Shown: positions 8,232-16,570 of the stretch, one piece after another | How the letters are laid out: every line of letters begins with the position of its first letter | Numbering within the stretch: the first letter of the stretch is position 1 | NCBI GenBank assembly: GCA_016235665.1 | Contig: JACRJI010000012.1 | Location: 62,001-126,000 of the forward strand | From: a candidate division TA06 bacterium | Lineage (GTDB): Bacteria; Edwardsbacteria; AC1; EtOH8 | Length of the DNA: 64,000 bases | Reading direction: 5' to 3' | Notes under the pieces: generated by a model | Told to the model about the DNA's origin: nothing | What the model saw: only the letters and a program-made list of their open reading frames with translations | The model's database searches: none | Position numbers and translations under genes: made by a program

Positions 8232-10766
8232 ATGCCGAAGTTCCTGAAAGTCATTCTTATCATCACGGCCGTGCTGGCGGTGGTCTTCGTGGCCGCCGGG
8301 ATAACCCTGAAGATGATCTTCACCCCGGAAAAACTGCGGGCCCTGATCATGCCCAAAATCGAGCAGGCGGTGGGCCGCAAGGTCACGGTCAAGGACTTCT
8401 CGCTTAAAGTCTGGACCGGGCTGGGGGTGGAGCTGGAGGGCATTGAACTGGCCAACGCCAAGGGCTTTGCCGAAAAACCGATGGTGAAGGTGGAATCCAT
8501 TGTGCTCAAGGTCAACCTGCTGGGCCTGCTGAAGCGCCAGCTGGTGATCTCCAGCCTGGTGGTGGACAAGCCGGAGATCCTGATAGAGAAGGACATCAAG
8601 GGCGTCTTCAACTTCGACGACCTGATCAAGCCGGTGCCTGCCGGACAGAAGACCGCCCCGCCGCCCTCGTCCTCTCCGGTCTCCCTGGCCATGCAGTCCT
8701 TCCGCATCAAGGACGGCCGGTTCGAGTTCGAGGACAAACAGGGCAAGGTCAAAGCCGTGGCCTCCGGCATCAACGAGGAGCTGAGCCTGTCGGCCGACCT
8801 GAAGCTGGAGAACATCCGGACCAAGGGGACCATCAAAGTTACCGACATCACGGCCGAGGTGCCGGGGCTCAAGGTCAGCAAGATCTATGTCAACGTCAGC
8901 CACGACATCTCGATCAACCTGCCGAAAAAGCTCATCACCATCAACGACATCACCGTAGCCCCGCAGGGTATCGAGCTTTCGCTGGGCGGCACCGTGGCCG
9001 ACTTCGACAGCCTGCCGGTGCTGGACCTGGCGCTTAAGACCACGGCCATCGAGATCAAGCAGATCATCAACGCCCTGCCGCCGGAGATCAAGGCCCAGGC
9101 AAAGGACGTCACCGCCACCGGCCAGATTGAGCTGGGATTGAAGATCACCGGGCAGATAGACCCCAAGGACCCAAAATCCCTGCCCAAGGTGGACGGCTCT
9201 ATTGTCTTAAAGAACATCGGCATCAAGTACGCCATGCTGCCCAAGTCGGTCTCCGACGTCAATGGCCAGATCGCCTTCAGCGAGAAGGACCTGAACATCA
9301 AAAACATCTCGGCCAAGCTGGGCACGGCCGGACTTGCCCTGTCCTGCCTGGTGCAGGATTTTGAGAACCCCTATGTCAAGGCCGCCTTCAAGGGCAATTT
9401 TGACCTGGGCGAGGTCAAGGACTACGTGCCGCTGGAGGCCGGGATGAGCATGTCCGGAAAGATCGACGCCGACTTCAAGGCCGAGGGAAAGGTCAGGGAC
9501 GTCAACAGCTTTAAGATGGACGGACGGATCGATCTCATAAAACTAAACTTCGCCACCGCGGCCCTGCTGAAGCCGGTCAGCGACATGAACGGCACGGTGC
9601 AGCTGACCAAGAACCTGATCAACATTCCGGACATCTCCTGCAAGATCGGGAAGTCCTCAATGTCCTTCACTGGCCAAGTCAAGAACTTCCTGAGCCTGGT
9701 GCCGGAACAGCCGGCCCCCAAAAAGGGCCAGGCCCCGGCGATGGTATTGCCCAAGCAGGGTAAGGCGGTGATCACCTTCGCCCTCAATTCCCCGCTCTTA
9801 GACCTGGACGAGATACTGCCCCCGATGCCAAAACCCGGACAGGCCGCAGGACAGAAAGCTGAAGTCAAGCCGGTCCCTGTGATGCTGCCCCTGCCCGACA
9901 TGCTGATGGACGGCAAGGTGCGGATCGCCAAGATAAAATTCCTGAAGATGGACTTCGACAACCTGACCGGCACACTGACCATGGCCAACCGCAAGCTTAA
10001 CCTGGACGGACAGGTCAACGTTTATTCCGGCAGGGTGCTGGGCACGGTCTGGGCCGACCTCAATGATCTCACCAAAATTGAATACCGGCTGGGGGCCAAC
10101 GCCGAAAAGCTGGAGGCCAACGACTTTTTGACGGCCCTGACCCCGCTGGACAACCGGATGTACGCCAAGATGGACATCAAGGGCGACTTTGCCGGGCTGG
10201 CACCGGATAGCGCCCTGATCATGAAGAGTTTGAAGGGACAGGGCCGGGCCGTAACAGGCGAGGGCAAGATCACCAACTGGCCGATGCTGGGCGACATCCT
10301 CAGCTACTGCAAGCTGAGCGAGACCAGGGAGGTCGGCTTCCGCTCGCTATCCATGGGTTTCCGTATCGCGGACGAGAAGATATACCTGGACGACCTGCAG
10401 ATGGCCAGCAGATTCGGGGATGTCAGCGTCTCCGGCAGTTCCACCTTCCTGGGTTTCCTGGATTACCGGGTGTCCATAACGCTGACCAAGGAGGAATCGG
10501 ACAAGGTCAAGGCCAAGGGCGGCAACGTGGCCGGGCTGTTCACCAACAAGGAGGGCCGGGTGGTGCTGGACCTGCTGATCAAAGGACAGTCGCCCAAGCC
10601 GGGGATAGGGGTGGACACCCAGATGGCCCAGGCGCGATTGAAGGGAAAGGCCCAGGAAGAGATGGACAAAGCCAAACAGCAGGCGGCAGAAGCGGCCCAG
10701 AAACAGGCGGAGGAGTTGAAGAAGAAGGCGGCGGAAGAGGCCAAGAAGCTGTTCAAGTGGAAGTAG
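8232..10766 (+). CDS. AsmA-family protein
   Basis: 844 residues. It has an N-terminal membrane anchor (FLKVILIITAVLAVVFVAAG), an AsmA N-terminal domain (DFSLKVWTGLGVELEGIELAN), and repeated beta-rich segments up to an AsmA_2-like C-terminus around 640-780. The last 50 residues are an Ala/Lys/Glu/Gln-rich helix, probably a coiled coil. AsmA-like proteins bridge the envelope and affect phospholipid transport and outer-membrane assembly, so this supports a two-membrane cell. The start has GGAGG ten bases upstream. Confidence 0.88.
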   Translation: MPKFLKVILIITAVLAVVFVAAGITLKMIFTPEKLRALIMPKIEQAVGRKVTVKDFSLKVWTGLGVELEGIELANAKGFAEKPMVKVESIVLKVNLLGLLKRQLVISSLVVDKPEILIEKDIKGVFNFDDLIKPVPAGQKTAPPPSSSPVSLAMQSFRIKDGRFEFEDKQGKVKAVASGINEELSLSADLKLENIRTKGTIKVTDITAEVPGLKVSKIYVNVSHDISINLPKKLITINDITVAPQGIELSLGGTVADFDSLPVLDLALKTTAIEIKQIINALPPEIKAQAKDVTATGQIELGLKITGQIDPKDPKSLPKVDGSIVLKNIGIKYAMLPKSVSDVNGQIAFSEKDLNIKNISAKLGTAGLALSCLVQDFENPYVKAAFKGNFDLGEVKDYVPLEAGMSMSGKIDADFKAEGKVRDVNSFKMDGRIDLIKLNFATAALLKPVSDMNGTVQLTKNLINIPDISCKIGKSSMSFTGQVKNFLSLVPEQPAPKKGQAPAMVLPKQGKAVITFALNSPLLDLDEILPPMPKPGQAAGQKAEVKPVPVMLPLPDMLMDGKVRIAKIKFLKMDFDNLTGTLTMANRKLNLDGQVNVYSGRVLGTVWADLNDLTKIEYRLGANAEKLEANDFLTALTPLDNRMYAKMDIKGDFAGLAPDSALIMKSLKGQGRAVTGEGKITNWPMLGDILSYCKLSETREVGFRSLSMGFRIADEKIYLDDLQMASRFGDVSVSGSSTFLGFLDYRVSITLTKEESDKVKAKGGNVAGLFTNKEGRVVLDLLIKGQSPKPGIGVDTQMAQARLKGKAQEEMDKAKQQAAEAAQKQAEELKKKAAEEAKKLFKWK

Positions 10767-10772
10767 GATATT

Positions 10773-10812
10773 GCTTATCTGCAGATTTCGCAGATTATCA
10801 CAGATTGAAATT
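10773..10812. repeat. CGCAGAT-type dispersed intergenic repeat
   Basis: ATCTGCAGATTTCGCAGATT followed by ATCACAGATTGAAAT; same family as the copies near 2352 and 62937. Confidence 0.45.
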
Positions 10813-10896
10813 TCAGCTTGTGTGCCATGAAAATCCTCCACGGTAAGGGGGAATATCCGGGTAACGCAAACGCAGCAAATGATTCTAGTAAACATA

Positions 10897-10926
10897 AAAG
10901 CCCGGCTTAACGCCGGGTTTTTTCTT
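10897..10926 (+). terminator. Rho-independent terminator after the AsmA gene
   Basis: Stem CCCGGC / GCCGGG (10901-10906 and 10912-10917) with a 5-base loop, followed by TTTTTTCTTTT. It closes the AsmA transcript before the next promoter. Confidence 0.85.
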
Positions 10927-10975
10927 TTACAAGCTACGGCATCCAAAGGCACAAAAAATATATATACATTGTCTC

Positions 10976-11004
10976 TTGACAAAATACGGATAAATGTGTA
11001 TAAT
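10976..11004 (+). promoter_or_regulatory. Consensus sigma-70 promoter for the HgcC-like/arsM operon
   Basis: Perfect -35 TTGACA (10976-10981), 17-base spacer and perfect -10 TATAAT (10999-11004), 42 bases before the ATG at 11047, which has AAAGGAG as its ribosome-binding site. No clear dyad overlaps it. Confidence 0.88.
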
Positions 11005-11046
11005 CAGAATAGTAAGAAAAATCAGAATACATATAAAGGAGCGCTT

Positions 11047-11352
11047 ATGACCAAACAAAATAAAACCGGTTGTTGCGGGCCGGAGACCAAGATGATTGTC
11101 CTCAACAACTGTCAGATCGAGTCCATGCTCACCGTCGACAGCCGCGGGCAGATGGTGCTGCCCAAGGAGGTCAGGCAGCGGGCGGGGATCAAGACGGGCG
11201 ATAAGCTTGGGCTTATTACCCTAGACAAGGGCGATGAGATGTGCTGTTTTTTGCTGATCAAAGCACATAAGTTGGCCGGACAGGTCAAAAATATCGTTGG
11301 ACCGATCGTGGCCAGCGAGCCTGTAAAAGAAAAACCCAAAAGAAAGGGCTAA
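11047..11352 (+). CDS. HgcAB-associated-type AbrB regulator (HgcC-like)
   Basis: 101 residues. Chosen ATG 11047 follows AAAGGAGCGCTT; the longer frame back to 10879 would cross the terminator and promoter. A Cys-rich CCGPETK start precedes a SpoVT/AbrB swapped-hairpin DNA-binding domain (LTVDSRGQMVLPKEVRQRAGIKTGDKL), then a CCFLLIKAHKL segment. This arrangement is the one found in proteins encoded next to mercury-methylation genes hgcAB and often next to arsM. It probably senses a metal or metalloid through cysteines and controls this two-gene operon. No hgcAB is in the window. Confidence 0.8.
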   Translation: MTKQNKTGCCGPETKMIVLNNCQIESMLTVDSRGQMVLPKEVRQRAGIKTGDKLGLITLDKGDEMCCFLLIKAHKLAGQVKNIVGPIVASEPVKEKPKRKG

Positions 11353-11356
11353 AACC

Positions 11357-12175
11357 ATGGAAACTGGCCAAATTAAGCAAGAAGTGAGGCGGCAGTATGC
11401 TAAAATCGCTTCGGGAAAACGGACCGGTTGCGGCTGCCGTTGCGGCGATTTAGGCTGCACGACCGCAAGTGCCGGAATCGGGTATAGCGCAGATCAGCTG
11501 TCCAACATTCCGAAGGGCTCCGACATGGGCCTGGGTTGCGGCAACCCCCTGGCCATAGAATCCCTGCATCCCGGCGAGACGGTTTTGGACCTGGGCAGCG
11601 GCGGAGGCATAGACTGCTTTTTGGCGGCCAAGCAGGTCGGGGAAAATGGGAAGGTTATAGGCGTTGACATGACGCCGGAGATGATCGATTTAGCACGGGA
11701 GAATGCCGGGAAAGTAAATGCCACAAATGTTGAATTCCGGCTGGGCGAGATAGAGCATTTGCCGGTTGCCGATCAGTCCGTCGACGTGATCATTTCCAAT
11801 TGCGTCATCAATCTCTCTCCGGACAAGCATCAGACCTTCGCTGAAGCCTATCGGGCGCTGAAACACGGCGGACGGTTGATGGTATCGGATATTGTGCTTA
11901 CCCGGGAATTGCCGGAGAAAGTACGGGAGTCGGTGGAAAGTTACGTTGGCTGTGTGGCCGGGGCCGTTCTGAAGGACCATTACCTTAGGGCCGCCCGGGA
12001 GGCCGGCTTCAGCGAGGTTAAGGTAACCGGCGAAAGGCATTTTGCACCAGAGGACGTCTCGGTTATCGGTCCGGAAGCGGACAAAAAATATAAACTTACG
12101 AAGGATGAAGTCCGGCAAGTGCTGGCTTCCGTGGTCAGCGTTCAGGTGTTCGCCCGTAAACCACCAAAGAAATAA
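11357..12175 (+). CDS. arsM: Arsenite S-adenosylmethionine methyltransferase
   Basis: 272 residues. The SAM-binding motif is VLDLGSGGGIDCFLA (residues 77-91). Arsenite-binding cysteines are recognisable at C61 (GLGCGNPL), C149 (SNCVINLSPDK) and C199 (YVGCVAGA). The N-terminal Cys-rich segment CGCRCGDLGC is an extra possible metal site. The enzyme methylates As(III) to volatile or excretable species. It starts four bases after the regulator stop, so both are one operon. Confidence 0.94.
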   Translation: METGQIKQEVRRQYAKIASGKRTGCGCRCGDLGCTTASAGIGYSADQLSNIPKGSDMGLGCGNPLAIESLHPGETVLDLGSGGGIDCFLAAKQVGENGKVIGVDMTPEMIDLARENAGKVNATNVEFRLGEIEHLPVADQSVDVIISNCVINLSPDKHQTFAEAYRALKHGGRLMVSDIVLTRELPEKVRESVESYVGCVAGAVLKDHYLRAAREAGFSEVKVTGERHFAPEDVSVIGPEADKKYKLTKDEVRQVLASVVSVQVFARKPPKK

Positions 12176-12188
12176 ATTTAATAGTCCC

Positions 12189-12231
12189 AACTAAAAAGCC
12201 CATGGGCATCGTGCCTATGGGCTTTTTAGTT
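12189..12231. terminator. Bidirectional terminator after arsM
   Basis: Near-perfect inverted repeat: AACTAAAAAGCCCAT mirrored by ATGGGCTTTTTAGTT around GGGCATCGTGCCT, with A/T tracts on both sides. Confidence 0.88.
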
Positions 12232-12404
12232 TTACTGGCATCGCTACTCCGTCTTCCTCCTACATCTCTCCATAGAGTCTTCGGCGAACATGATGGCGGA
12301 TCGTCCCGACCTATCCGCCTCACAAAGCTATGGCCGGCGGTGTCCGCCGCATATCATGCCTTTTATAATGGCTTAGGCGAATAACCCCAACTTTGCCTGG
12401 AACG
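12232..12404. other. Intergenic spacer with no recognisable feature
   Basis: An open frame of 60 codons crosses part of it (12202-12384), but it starts inside the terminator and has no ribosome-binding site or protein-like composition. I see no RNA or repeat here. Confidence 0.5.
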
Positions 12405-12431
12405 AAAAAGCCCCGGCAAAGTTAGCCGGGG
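12405..12431 (-). terminator. Terminator of tRNA-Glu
   Basis: Stem CCCCGGC / GCCGGGG (12411-12417, 12425-12431), with a T-run on the minus strand (plus-strand AAAAAG at 12405). It lies directly 3' of the tRNA. Confidence 0.8.
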
Positions 12432-12446
12432 TTCTCTTAACAAACA

Positions 12447-12522
12447 TGGTAGCGCTACGGGGAATCGAACCCCGGTTTGATGGCTGAGAACCATCCGTCC
12501 TAGGCCACTAGACGATAGCGCC
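12447..12522 (-). tRNA. tRNA-Glu (anticodon CTC)
   Basis: 76 nt on the minus strand with encoded CCA. Acceptor arm GGCGCTA pairs with TAGCGCT (one G-T pair). The anticodon arm GATGG-TTCTCAG-CCATC puts CTC at 34-36, reading GAG. The T arm has GGTTCGATTCC. All four arms fold. Confidence 0.95.
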
Positions 12523-12648
12523 ACGAAGACCTATATTTTATAACATTACGCCCCAAAAGTCAAGCCACTCTTTTGTCCTTGTATTTAAGGCCGTTTGGGT
12601 GTATACTTACATTAAGACGGCGGCCATTCAACCAAGAAAAAGCCGCGA

Positions 12649-13128
12649 ATGTCCATAATCCACAAATTAGGGAATACCCAAGAGATGATGAAAAGTTTTA
12701 AGAAAGACAGCAAATTCGGCAAGAAGCCCTTCGGCCGCCCGGACAGGCCCGGCGGCGGCGGATTCGGCCGTCCTTCCGGCGGACGCCCCGCCTTTGACAA
12801 GCAGATGCATCCGGCGGTCTGTGACGAATGCGGCACCAACTGCGAAGTGCCCTTTAAGCCCACCGGGGGAAAGCCGATCTACTGCCGCGACTGTTTCCGA
12901 AAGATGGAAGGCCAGGAAGAACGCGCCCCCAGCCGCCCCGGCCAGTTCCGCCCGGGCAGGTTCTCACCTGCCTCCCGTCCCGACAGTTTCCGCCGGCCCG
13001 AAGCGGCCGCCGGAGCCAGTCCGGAAATGTTCAAGAAGGAATTGGCCCAGATAAACGCCAAGCTGGATCTGATCCTGAAGGCCCTGGAGGACGGGGAGAT
13101 AGAGGAGATCGAGGAAGACGAGGAATAA
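12649..13128 (+). CDS. CxxC-x17-CxxC zinc-ribbon protein
   Basis: 159 residues. A basic Gly/Arg/Pro-rich N-terminus (about 20-50) leads to a zinc ribbon with CDEC and CRDC separated by exactly 17 residues, the CxxC-x17-CxxC domain. A second Pro/Arg-rich linker and a C-terminal helix ending in an acidic tail (EDGEIEEIEEDEE) follow. The charged, low-complexity layout suggests nucleic-acid or ribosome association, but no function is established. Internal ATGs at 12685 and 12688 are alternative starts; neither has a strong ribosome-binding site. Confidence 0.75.
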   Translation: MSIIHKLGNTQEMMKSFKKDSKFGKKPFGRPDRPGGGGFGRPSGGRPAFDKQMHPAVCDECGTNCEVPFKPTGGKPIYCRDCFRKMEGQEERAPSRPGQFRPGRFSPASRPDSFRRPEAAAGASPEMFKKELAQINAKLDLILKALEDGEIEEIEEDEE

Positions 13129-13140
13129 TTGATTCCTGGG

Positions 13141-13176
13141 AAAAGCGGCCGCGGCGAATGCTACGGTCGCTTTTTG
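13141..13176. terminator. Terminator-like hairpin after the zinc-ribbon gene
   Basis: AAAAGCG...CGCTTTTT arms around a GC-rich core. Its left part AAAGCGGCCGCGGCGAA (13142-13158) is repeated exactly at 13738-13754, on the far side of mscL. Confidence 0.6.
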
Positions 13177-13238
13177 CTTGTCGCTTTAACTTGTATGGAA
13201 CTGTTATCATATAACTTTAACTTTGTGGAGAACATATC

Positions 13239-13709
13239 ATGTTGAAAGAATTCAAGGAGTTCATCCTGCGGGGCAACGTGCTGGACCTGGCCGTGGCGGT
13301 GATCATCGGCGCGGCCTTCGGAAAGATCGTCTCCTCGCTGGTGGCCGACGTGCTGATGCCGCCCATCGGCCGGCTGGCCGGCAAGCTGGACTTCAGCAGC
13401 ATCGTGATCCCGCTGGCCAAGCCAGAGGGAGTGGATCTGACCAAGCTGACCCTGAAGGCGGCCACCGACCTGGGCCTGCCGGTGATCAGGGTAGGGATGT
13501 TCCTCAACAACGTGATCGATTTTCTGATAGTGGCCTTCGTCATCTTCCTGGTGATCAAGCTGGTCAACCGGCTGCAGCGCAAAAAGGAAGCACCGCCAGC
13601 CGTACCCACCACCAGAGAATGTCCGTTCTGTGTGTCCGTCATCAGTCTCAAGGCCGTCAAATGTCCGAATTGCACCTCGGACCTGCCGGCGGTTCTTGCC
13701 AATAATTGA
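13239..13709 (+). CDS. mscL: Large-conductance mechanosensitive channel
   Basis: 156 residues. The N-terminal [40 protein letters not shown] is the canonical MscL helix/TM1 and pore region. TM2 is [20 protein letters not shown], ending in the NRLQRKKE cytoplasmic helix. It opens under membrane tension during osmotic downshock. A C-terminal extension carries CPFC and CPNC pairs, a small zinc ribbon beyond the usual MscL length. The start follows GTGGAGAACATATC. Confidence 0.95.
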   Translation: MLKEFKEFILRGNVLDLAVAVIIGAAFGKIVSSLVADVLMPPIGRLAGKLDFSSIVIPLAKPEGVDLTKLTLKAATDLGLPVIRVGMFLNNVIDFLIVAFVIFLVIKLVNRLQRKKEAPPAVPTTRECPFCVSVISLKAVKCPNCTSDLPAVLANN

Positions 13710-13737
13710 GCATACGTACAATATGGCAAAGATCAAT

Positions 13738-13778
13738 AAAGCGGCCGCGGCGAAAGCCAGTGCCACTTTATGTTTGCT
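13738..13778. repeat. Palindromic repeat after mscL (copy of the pre-mscL motif)
   Basis: The 17-base AAAGCGGCCGCGGCGAA is identical to 13142-13158. Here it forms a different imperfect hairpin, ATAAAG...CTTTAT. Confidence 0.5.
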
Positions 13779-13899
13779 GGCATGGGGAGCTTTTGATTAA
13801 CAGAAGGCGTAAGCTAAATCTTTTGGCAGAAAGGTGTATAATATTATTTTTGGTTATCGGACGGTTTATAAGCCTTAAGAAAATAATCTGAGGCTATGC

Positions 13900-13928
13900 T
13901 TGACAAATTGACATTTTTACATTATAAT
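13900..13928 (+). promoter_or_regulatory. Consensus promoter of the tetR/ABC operon
   Basis: -35 TTGACA (13900-13905), 17-base spacer and -10 TATAAT (13923-13928). A second TTGACA at 13908-13913 is too close to the -10 to be used. Confidence 0.88.
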
Positions 13929-13929
13929 A

Positions 13930-13947
13930 TAACTAACCGGTTAGTTA
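13930..13947. promoter_or_regulatory. TetR-family operator
   Basis: TAACTAACCGGTTAGTTA is a perfect 18-bp palindrome. It starts one base after the -10 element and ends 12 bases before the tetR start codon. Position and symmetry fit autorepression by the TetR protein encoded next. Confidence 0.85.
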
Positions 13948-13959
13948 AATGGAGACATA

Positions 13960-14607
13960 ATGATTTCGACCGAAAATTCCGGCGCAAAGAAGAAGATCCT
14001 GCGAGCAGCGGAACGGTTGTTTGCTCAGCATGGGTACGACGGCACCAGCGTCGATCAGATAGCCGCCCTGGCCCGGGTTAACAAGGCCCTGATCTATTAC
14101 TACTATAAAAACAAGCAGGCCTTGCTGGCGGCCATGTTCGAATCTCTGATCGCCGATATCGGCGGGTCGCTTGATGCTGTCCTTGATCTAATTGGGGAAG
14201 CCCCTCCCCACGCAAATTCGCATATTATGCGTCCGATGGTGACGCAAATAATAGAATATCTCGACACCAAGAAAAGCGTGGTCCGGATCCTGATGATGGA
14301 ATCGCTGAAGACGGACGATGAGGATCCGATGTTGTTCCGCCTTATTGAACGGTTGATGTCCGACATGGTGAAAAAGCTGGCTTCCCGGGGTATCATACTT
14401 GACCACGATTACCAGCAGACCCTGCTCGAGGAGTTCTTCACCGGGACCCTGCCGCTGGCTGCGTTTGTTGTTTACCATGACCAGTGGAAAAAACACTTCA
14501 AAATACGCGAGAGCGATCTCAAACAGCGGTTCATTGACATGTTCATGGACATCCACGTGCACCACAGTCACAAACGAAGTTTTGGACCGAAAGGAGAAAA
14601 ACCATGA
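13960..14607 (+). CDS. TetR/AcrR-family transcriptional regulator
   Basis: 215 residues. The N-terminal helix-turn-helix is ILRAAERLFAQHGYDGTSVDQIAALARVNKALIYYYYKNKQALL, a standard TetR DNA-binding domain (about residues 10-55). A helical ligand-binding domain follows. The start at 13960 has GGAGA six bases upstream. It probably binds the palindrome at 13930-13947 and represses the whole export operon until a ligand arrives. Confidence 0.93.
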   Translation: MISTENSGAKKKILRAAERLFAQHGYDGTSVDQIAALARVNKALIYYYYKNKQALLAAMFESLIADIGGSLDAVLDLIGEAPPHANSHIMRPMVTQIIEYLDTKKSVVRILMMESLKTDDEDPMLFRLIERLMSDMVKKLASRGIILDHDYQQTLLEEFFTGTLPLAAFVVYHDQWKKHFKIRESDLKQRFIDMFMDIHVHHSHKRSFGPKGEKP

Positions 14608-15350
14608 GGCGATTATTGCCGATGCTCACTGTACTAACGACGTTGGTTGCACCGCTGGCGGCCCAGGACCAAGCCCGGGCGATAGTGGAAAAGGTTGACC
14701 AACTTTACCGCAGCCGCTCCAGCCGGGCAGTGGTGGAGATGGAGATCACCACCCCCAACTGGCAACGCACCCTGGGCATCACCGCCTGGTCCAAGGGTAC
14801 TGATCGCACCTTCATCATCATCAACGAACCCAAAAAGGAGAGGGGGACGGCCACCCTGCGCATCGGAAATGAGATGTGGAACTATCTGCCGGCCACCGAC
14901 AAGGTGATCAAGATCCCCCCCTCGATGATGATGGGCTCCTGGATGGGGTCGGACTTCAACAATGATGATCTGGTCAAAGAATCATCGATGCTGGAGGACT
15001 ATACTTATCGAATCATTGTGCCTGAAATGCCCGTAGCCGGGGAGGTTTATGTGGAAATGATTCCGAAGAAGGATGCCGTGATTGTATGGGGCATGGTAAT
15101 ACTGGTGGTGCGTGACAATGATTATCTTCCCTTGCGCCAGGAATACTACGTCGATAATGGAGCTTTAATGAGAGAGATGACCTTCTCTGCGATCAAAACA
15201 ATGGGCGGAAAAACAATACCCACCGTGATGGAGCTTGTACCCAGGAACAAACCGGGCAACCGCACCGTCATAACCTATAAACGGATCGAATTTGACCTGC
15301 CTCTTAGGGATGATATCTTCACCCAGCGGAACCTGAAAAAAGGGAACTGA
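14604..15350 (+). CDS. LolA-like outer-membrane lipoprotein-sorting protein
   Basis: 248 residues. A signal peptide (LLPMLTVLTTLVAPLAAQ) precedes a LolA-like fold. RSSRAVVEMEI, ITAWSKGTDRTFIIINEPKKERGTATLRIG and MWNYLPATDKVIKIPPSMM are hallmarks of the periplasmic family found with RND or ABC exporters. It probably carries a lipid or hydrophobic substrate across the periplasm. It overlaps tetR by four bases and precedes two FtsX-type permeases. Confidence 0.88.
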   Translation: MRRLLPMLTVLTTLVAPLAAQDQARAIVEKVDQLYRSRSSRAVVEMEITTPNWQRTLGITAWSKGTDRTFIIINEPKKERGTATLRIGNEMWNYLPATDKVIKIPPSMMMGSWMGSDFNNDDLVKESSMLEDYTYRIIVPEMPVAGEVYVEMIPKKDAVIVWGMVILVVRDNDYLPLRQEYYVDNGALMREMTFSAIKTMGGKTIPTVMELVPRNKPGNRTVITYKRIEFDLPLRDDIFTQRNLKKGN

Positions 15351-15357
15351 ACAAGGC

Positions 15358-16569
15358 ATGATACTAAACCTCGCGATCCGAAACGTGTTCCGCCAAAAAA
15401 GGCGGAGCCTGCTGACCATCCTGACCATGGTGGGCGGTCTGGCATTGGCGGCCGTCACCGTCGGCTGGGTGGACGGCAGCTACAATTACTTGATAAATAT
15501 CTTTACCCGTAACATAACTGGCCACCTGCAGGTGCACGCTTACGGCTATCTCGACCGGCCTTCCCTTTACAAGACCATCGATGATTACGAATCGGTCGGC
15601 CGGATCATCGAACAGGATAAATACGCCCATTCATGGGCGCCGCGCTTGTATGCGGCGGGCCTGGCATCGGTGGGTGAAAAAAGCACTGCGGTGGAGATCA
15701 TCGGCATTCAACCCACCCGGGAGCAGGCGACCTTGGGCTTCTCAGCCCGGGTCAAACAGGGACAGGCGCTGACAGATGAGCCGGACGGTGAAGCGGTAAT
15801 AGGCAAGGGCCTGTCGGTGATACTAAAAGCCGGACTGGACAGCACGATCGTGATCGTATCGCAGGCGGCGGACGGATCGATAGCCAACGACCGGTTCCGA
15901 ATATGCGGCATCATCGAGACCGGGGATGAACAGGCGGACAGGATGGCCCTGTACCTGAATATCGGCGATGCTCAGCGCCTGCTGGCCCTGGAGGGCAAAA
16001 CCCACCAGCTGGTGGTGGTGGCAAAAAAACTGGAACAGACGGAGCGGCTGGTCAATGACCTGCGCCGGGGGTTGAACGGCAGGGGCCTTGATATCCAGCC
16101 CTGGCAGGTGGTGGCCAGGGCCTTCTACCAGAGCATGGAGGCAGACAAGCGGGGGCACAACATCATGCTGCTGGTGATCATGCTGATCGTGGCGGTGGGA
16201 GTGCTCAATACCGTGCTGATGTCGGTGCTGGAGCGGACCCGAGAGTACGGCGTGCTGCGCGCGGTCGGCACCCGGCCAGGACAGATATTCAGGCTGGTGG
16301 TGGCCGAGGTGATGGTGCTGGCGCTGATCAGCATCGTCCTCGGCACCCTGCTGGGACTGGCCGGCAACTGGGTCATGTCGCTCCGGGGGATAAAGTTCCC
16401 CCCCACCGACATCGGGGGGATAACCTTCGACACCATGAAGGGCGAGGTCACCGCCAAAAGCGTCTACTACCCGGCCCTGCTGGTGCTGCTGGCTTCGTTC
16501 CTGGTCAGCATCTTCCCCGCCCGGCGGGCGGCCCGGATAGAGCCGGCCAAGGCCATGAGGATACACTGA
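15358..16569 (+). CDS. ABC transporter permease (FtsX/LolC-E type), first copy
   Basis: 403 residues. One N-terminal membrane helix (RSLLTILTMVGGLALAAVTVGW) is followed by a MacB-type periplasmic core domain and three C-terminal helices (MLLVIMLIVAVGVLNTVLMSVLERTREYGVLRAVGTRP). The ERTREYG/RAVGTRP signature is characteristic. It forms a heterodimer with the next gene and works with the downstream ATPase. Confidence 0.92.
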   Translation: MILNLAIRNVFRQKRRSLLTILTMVGGLALAAVTVGWVDGSYNYLINIFTRNITGHLQVHAYGYLDRPSLYKTIDDYESVGRIIEQDKYAHSWAPRLYAAGLASVGEKSTAVEIIGIQPTREQATLGFSARVKQGQALTDEPDGEAVIGKGLSVILKAGLDSTIVIVSQAADGSIANDRFRICGIIETGDEQADRMALYLNIGDAQRLLALEGKTHQLVVVAKKLEQTERLVNDLRRGLNGRGLDIQPWQVVARAFYQSMEADKRGHNIMLLVIMLIVAVGVLNTVLMSVLERTREYGVLRAVGTRPGQIFRLVVAEVMVLALISIVLGTLLGLAGNWVMSLRGIKFPPTDIGGITFDTMKGEVTAKSVYYPALLVLLASFLVSIFPARRAARIEPAKAMRIH

Positions 16570-16570
16570 C

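Noticed and set aside
10879-11046. Upstream extension of the AbrB gene
   Set aside because: It would translate through a terminator and a perfect promoter; the ATG at 11047 has its own ribosome-binding site.
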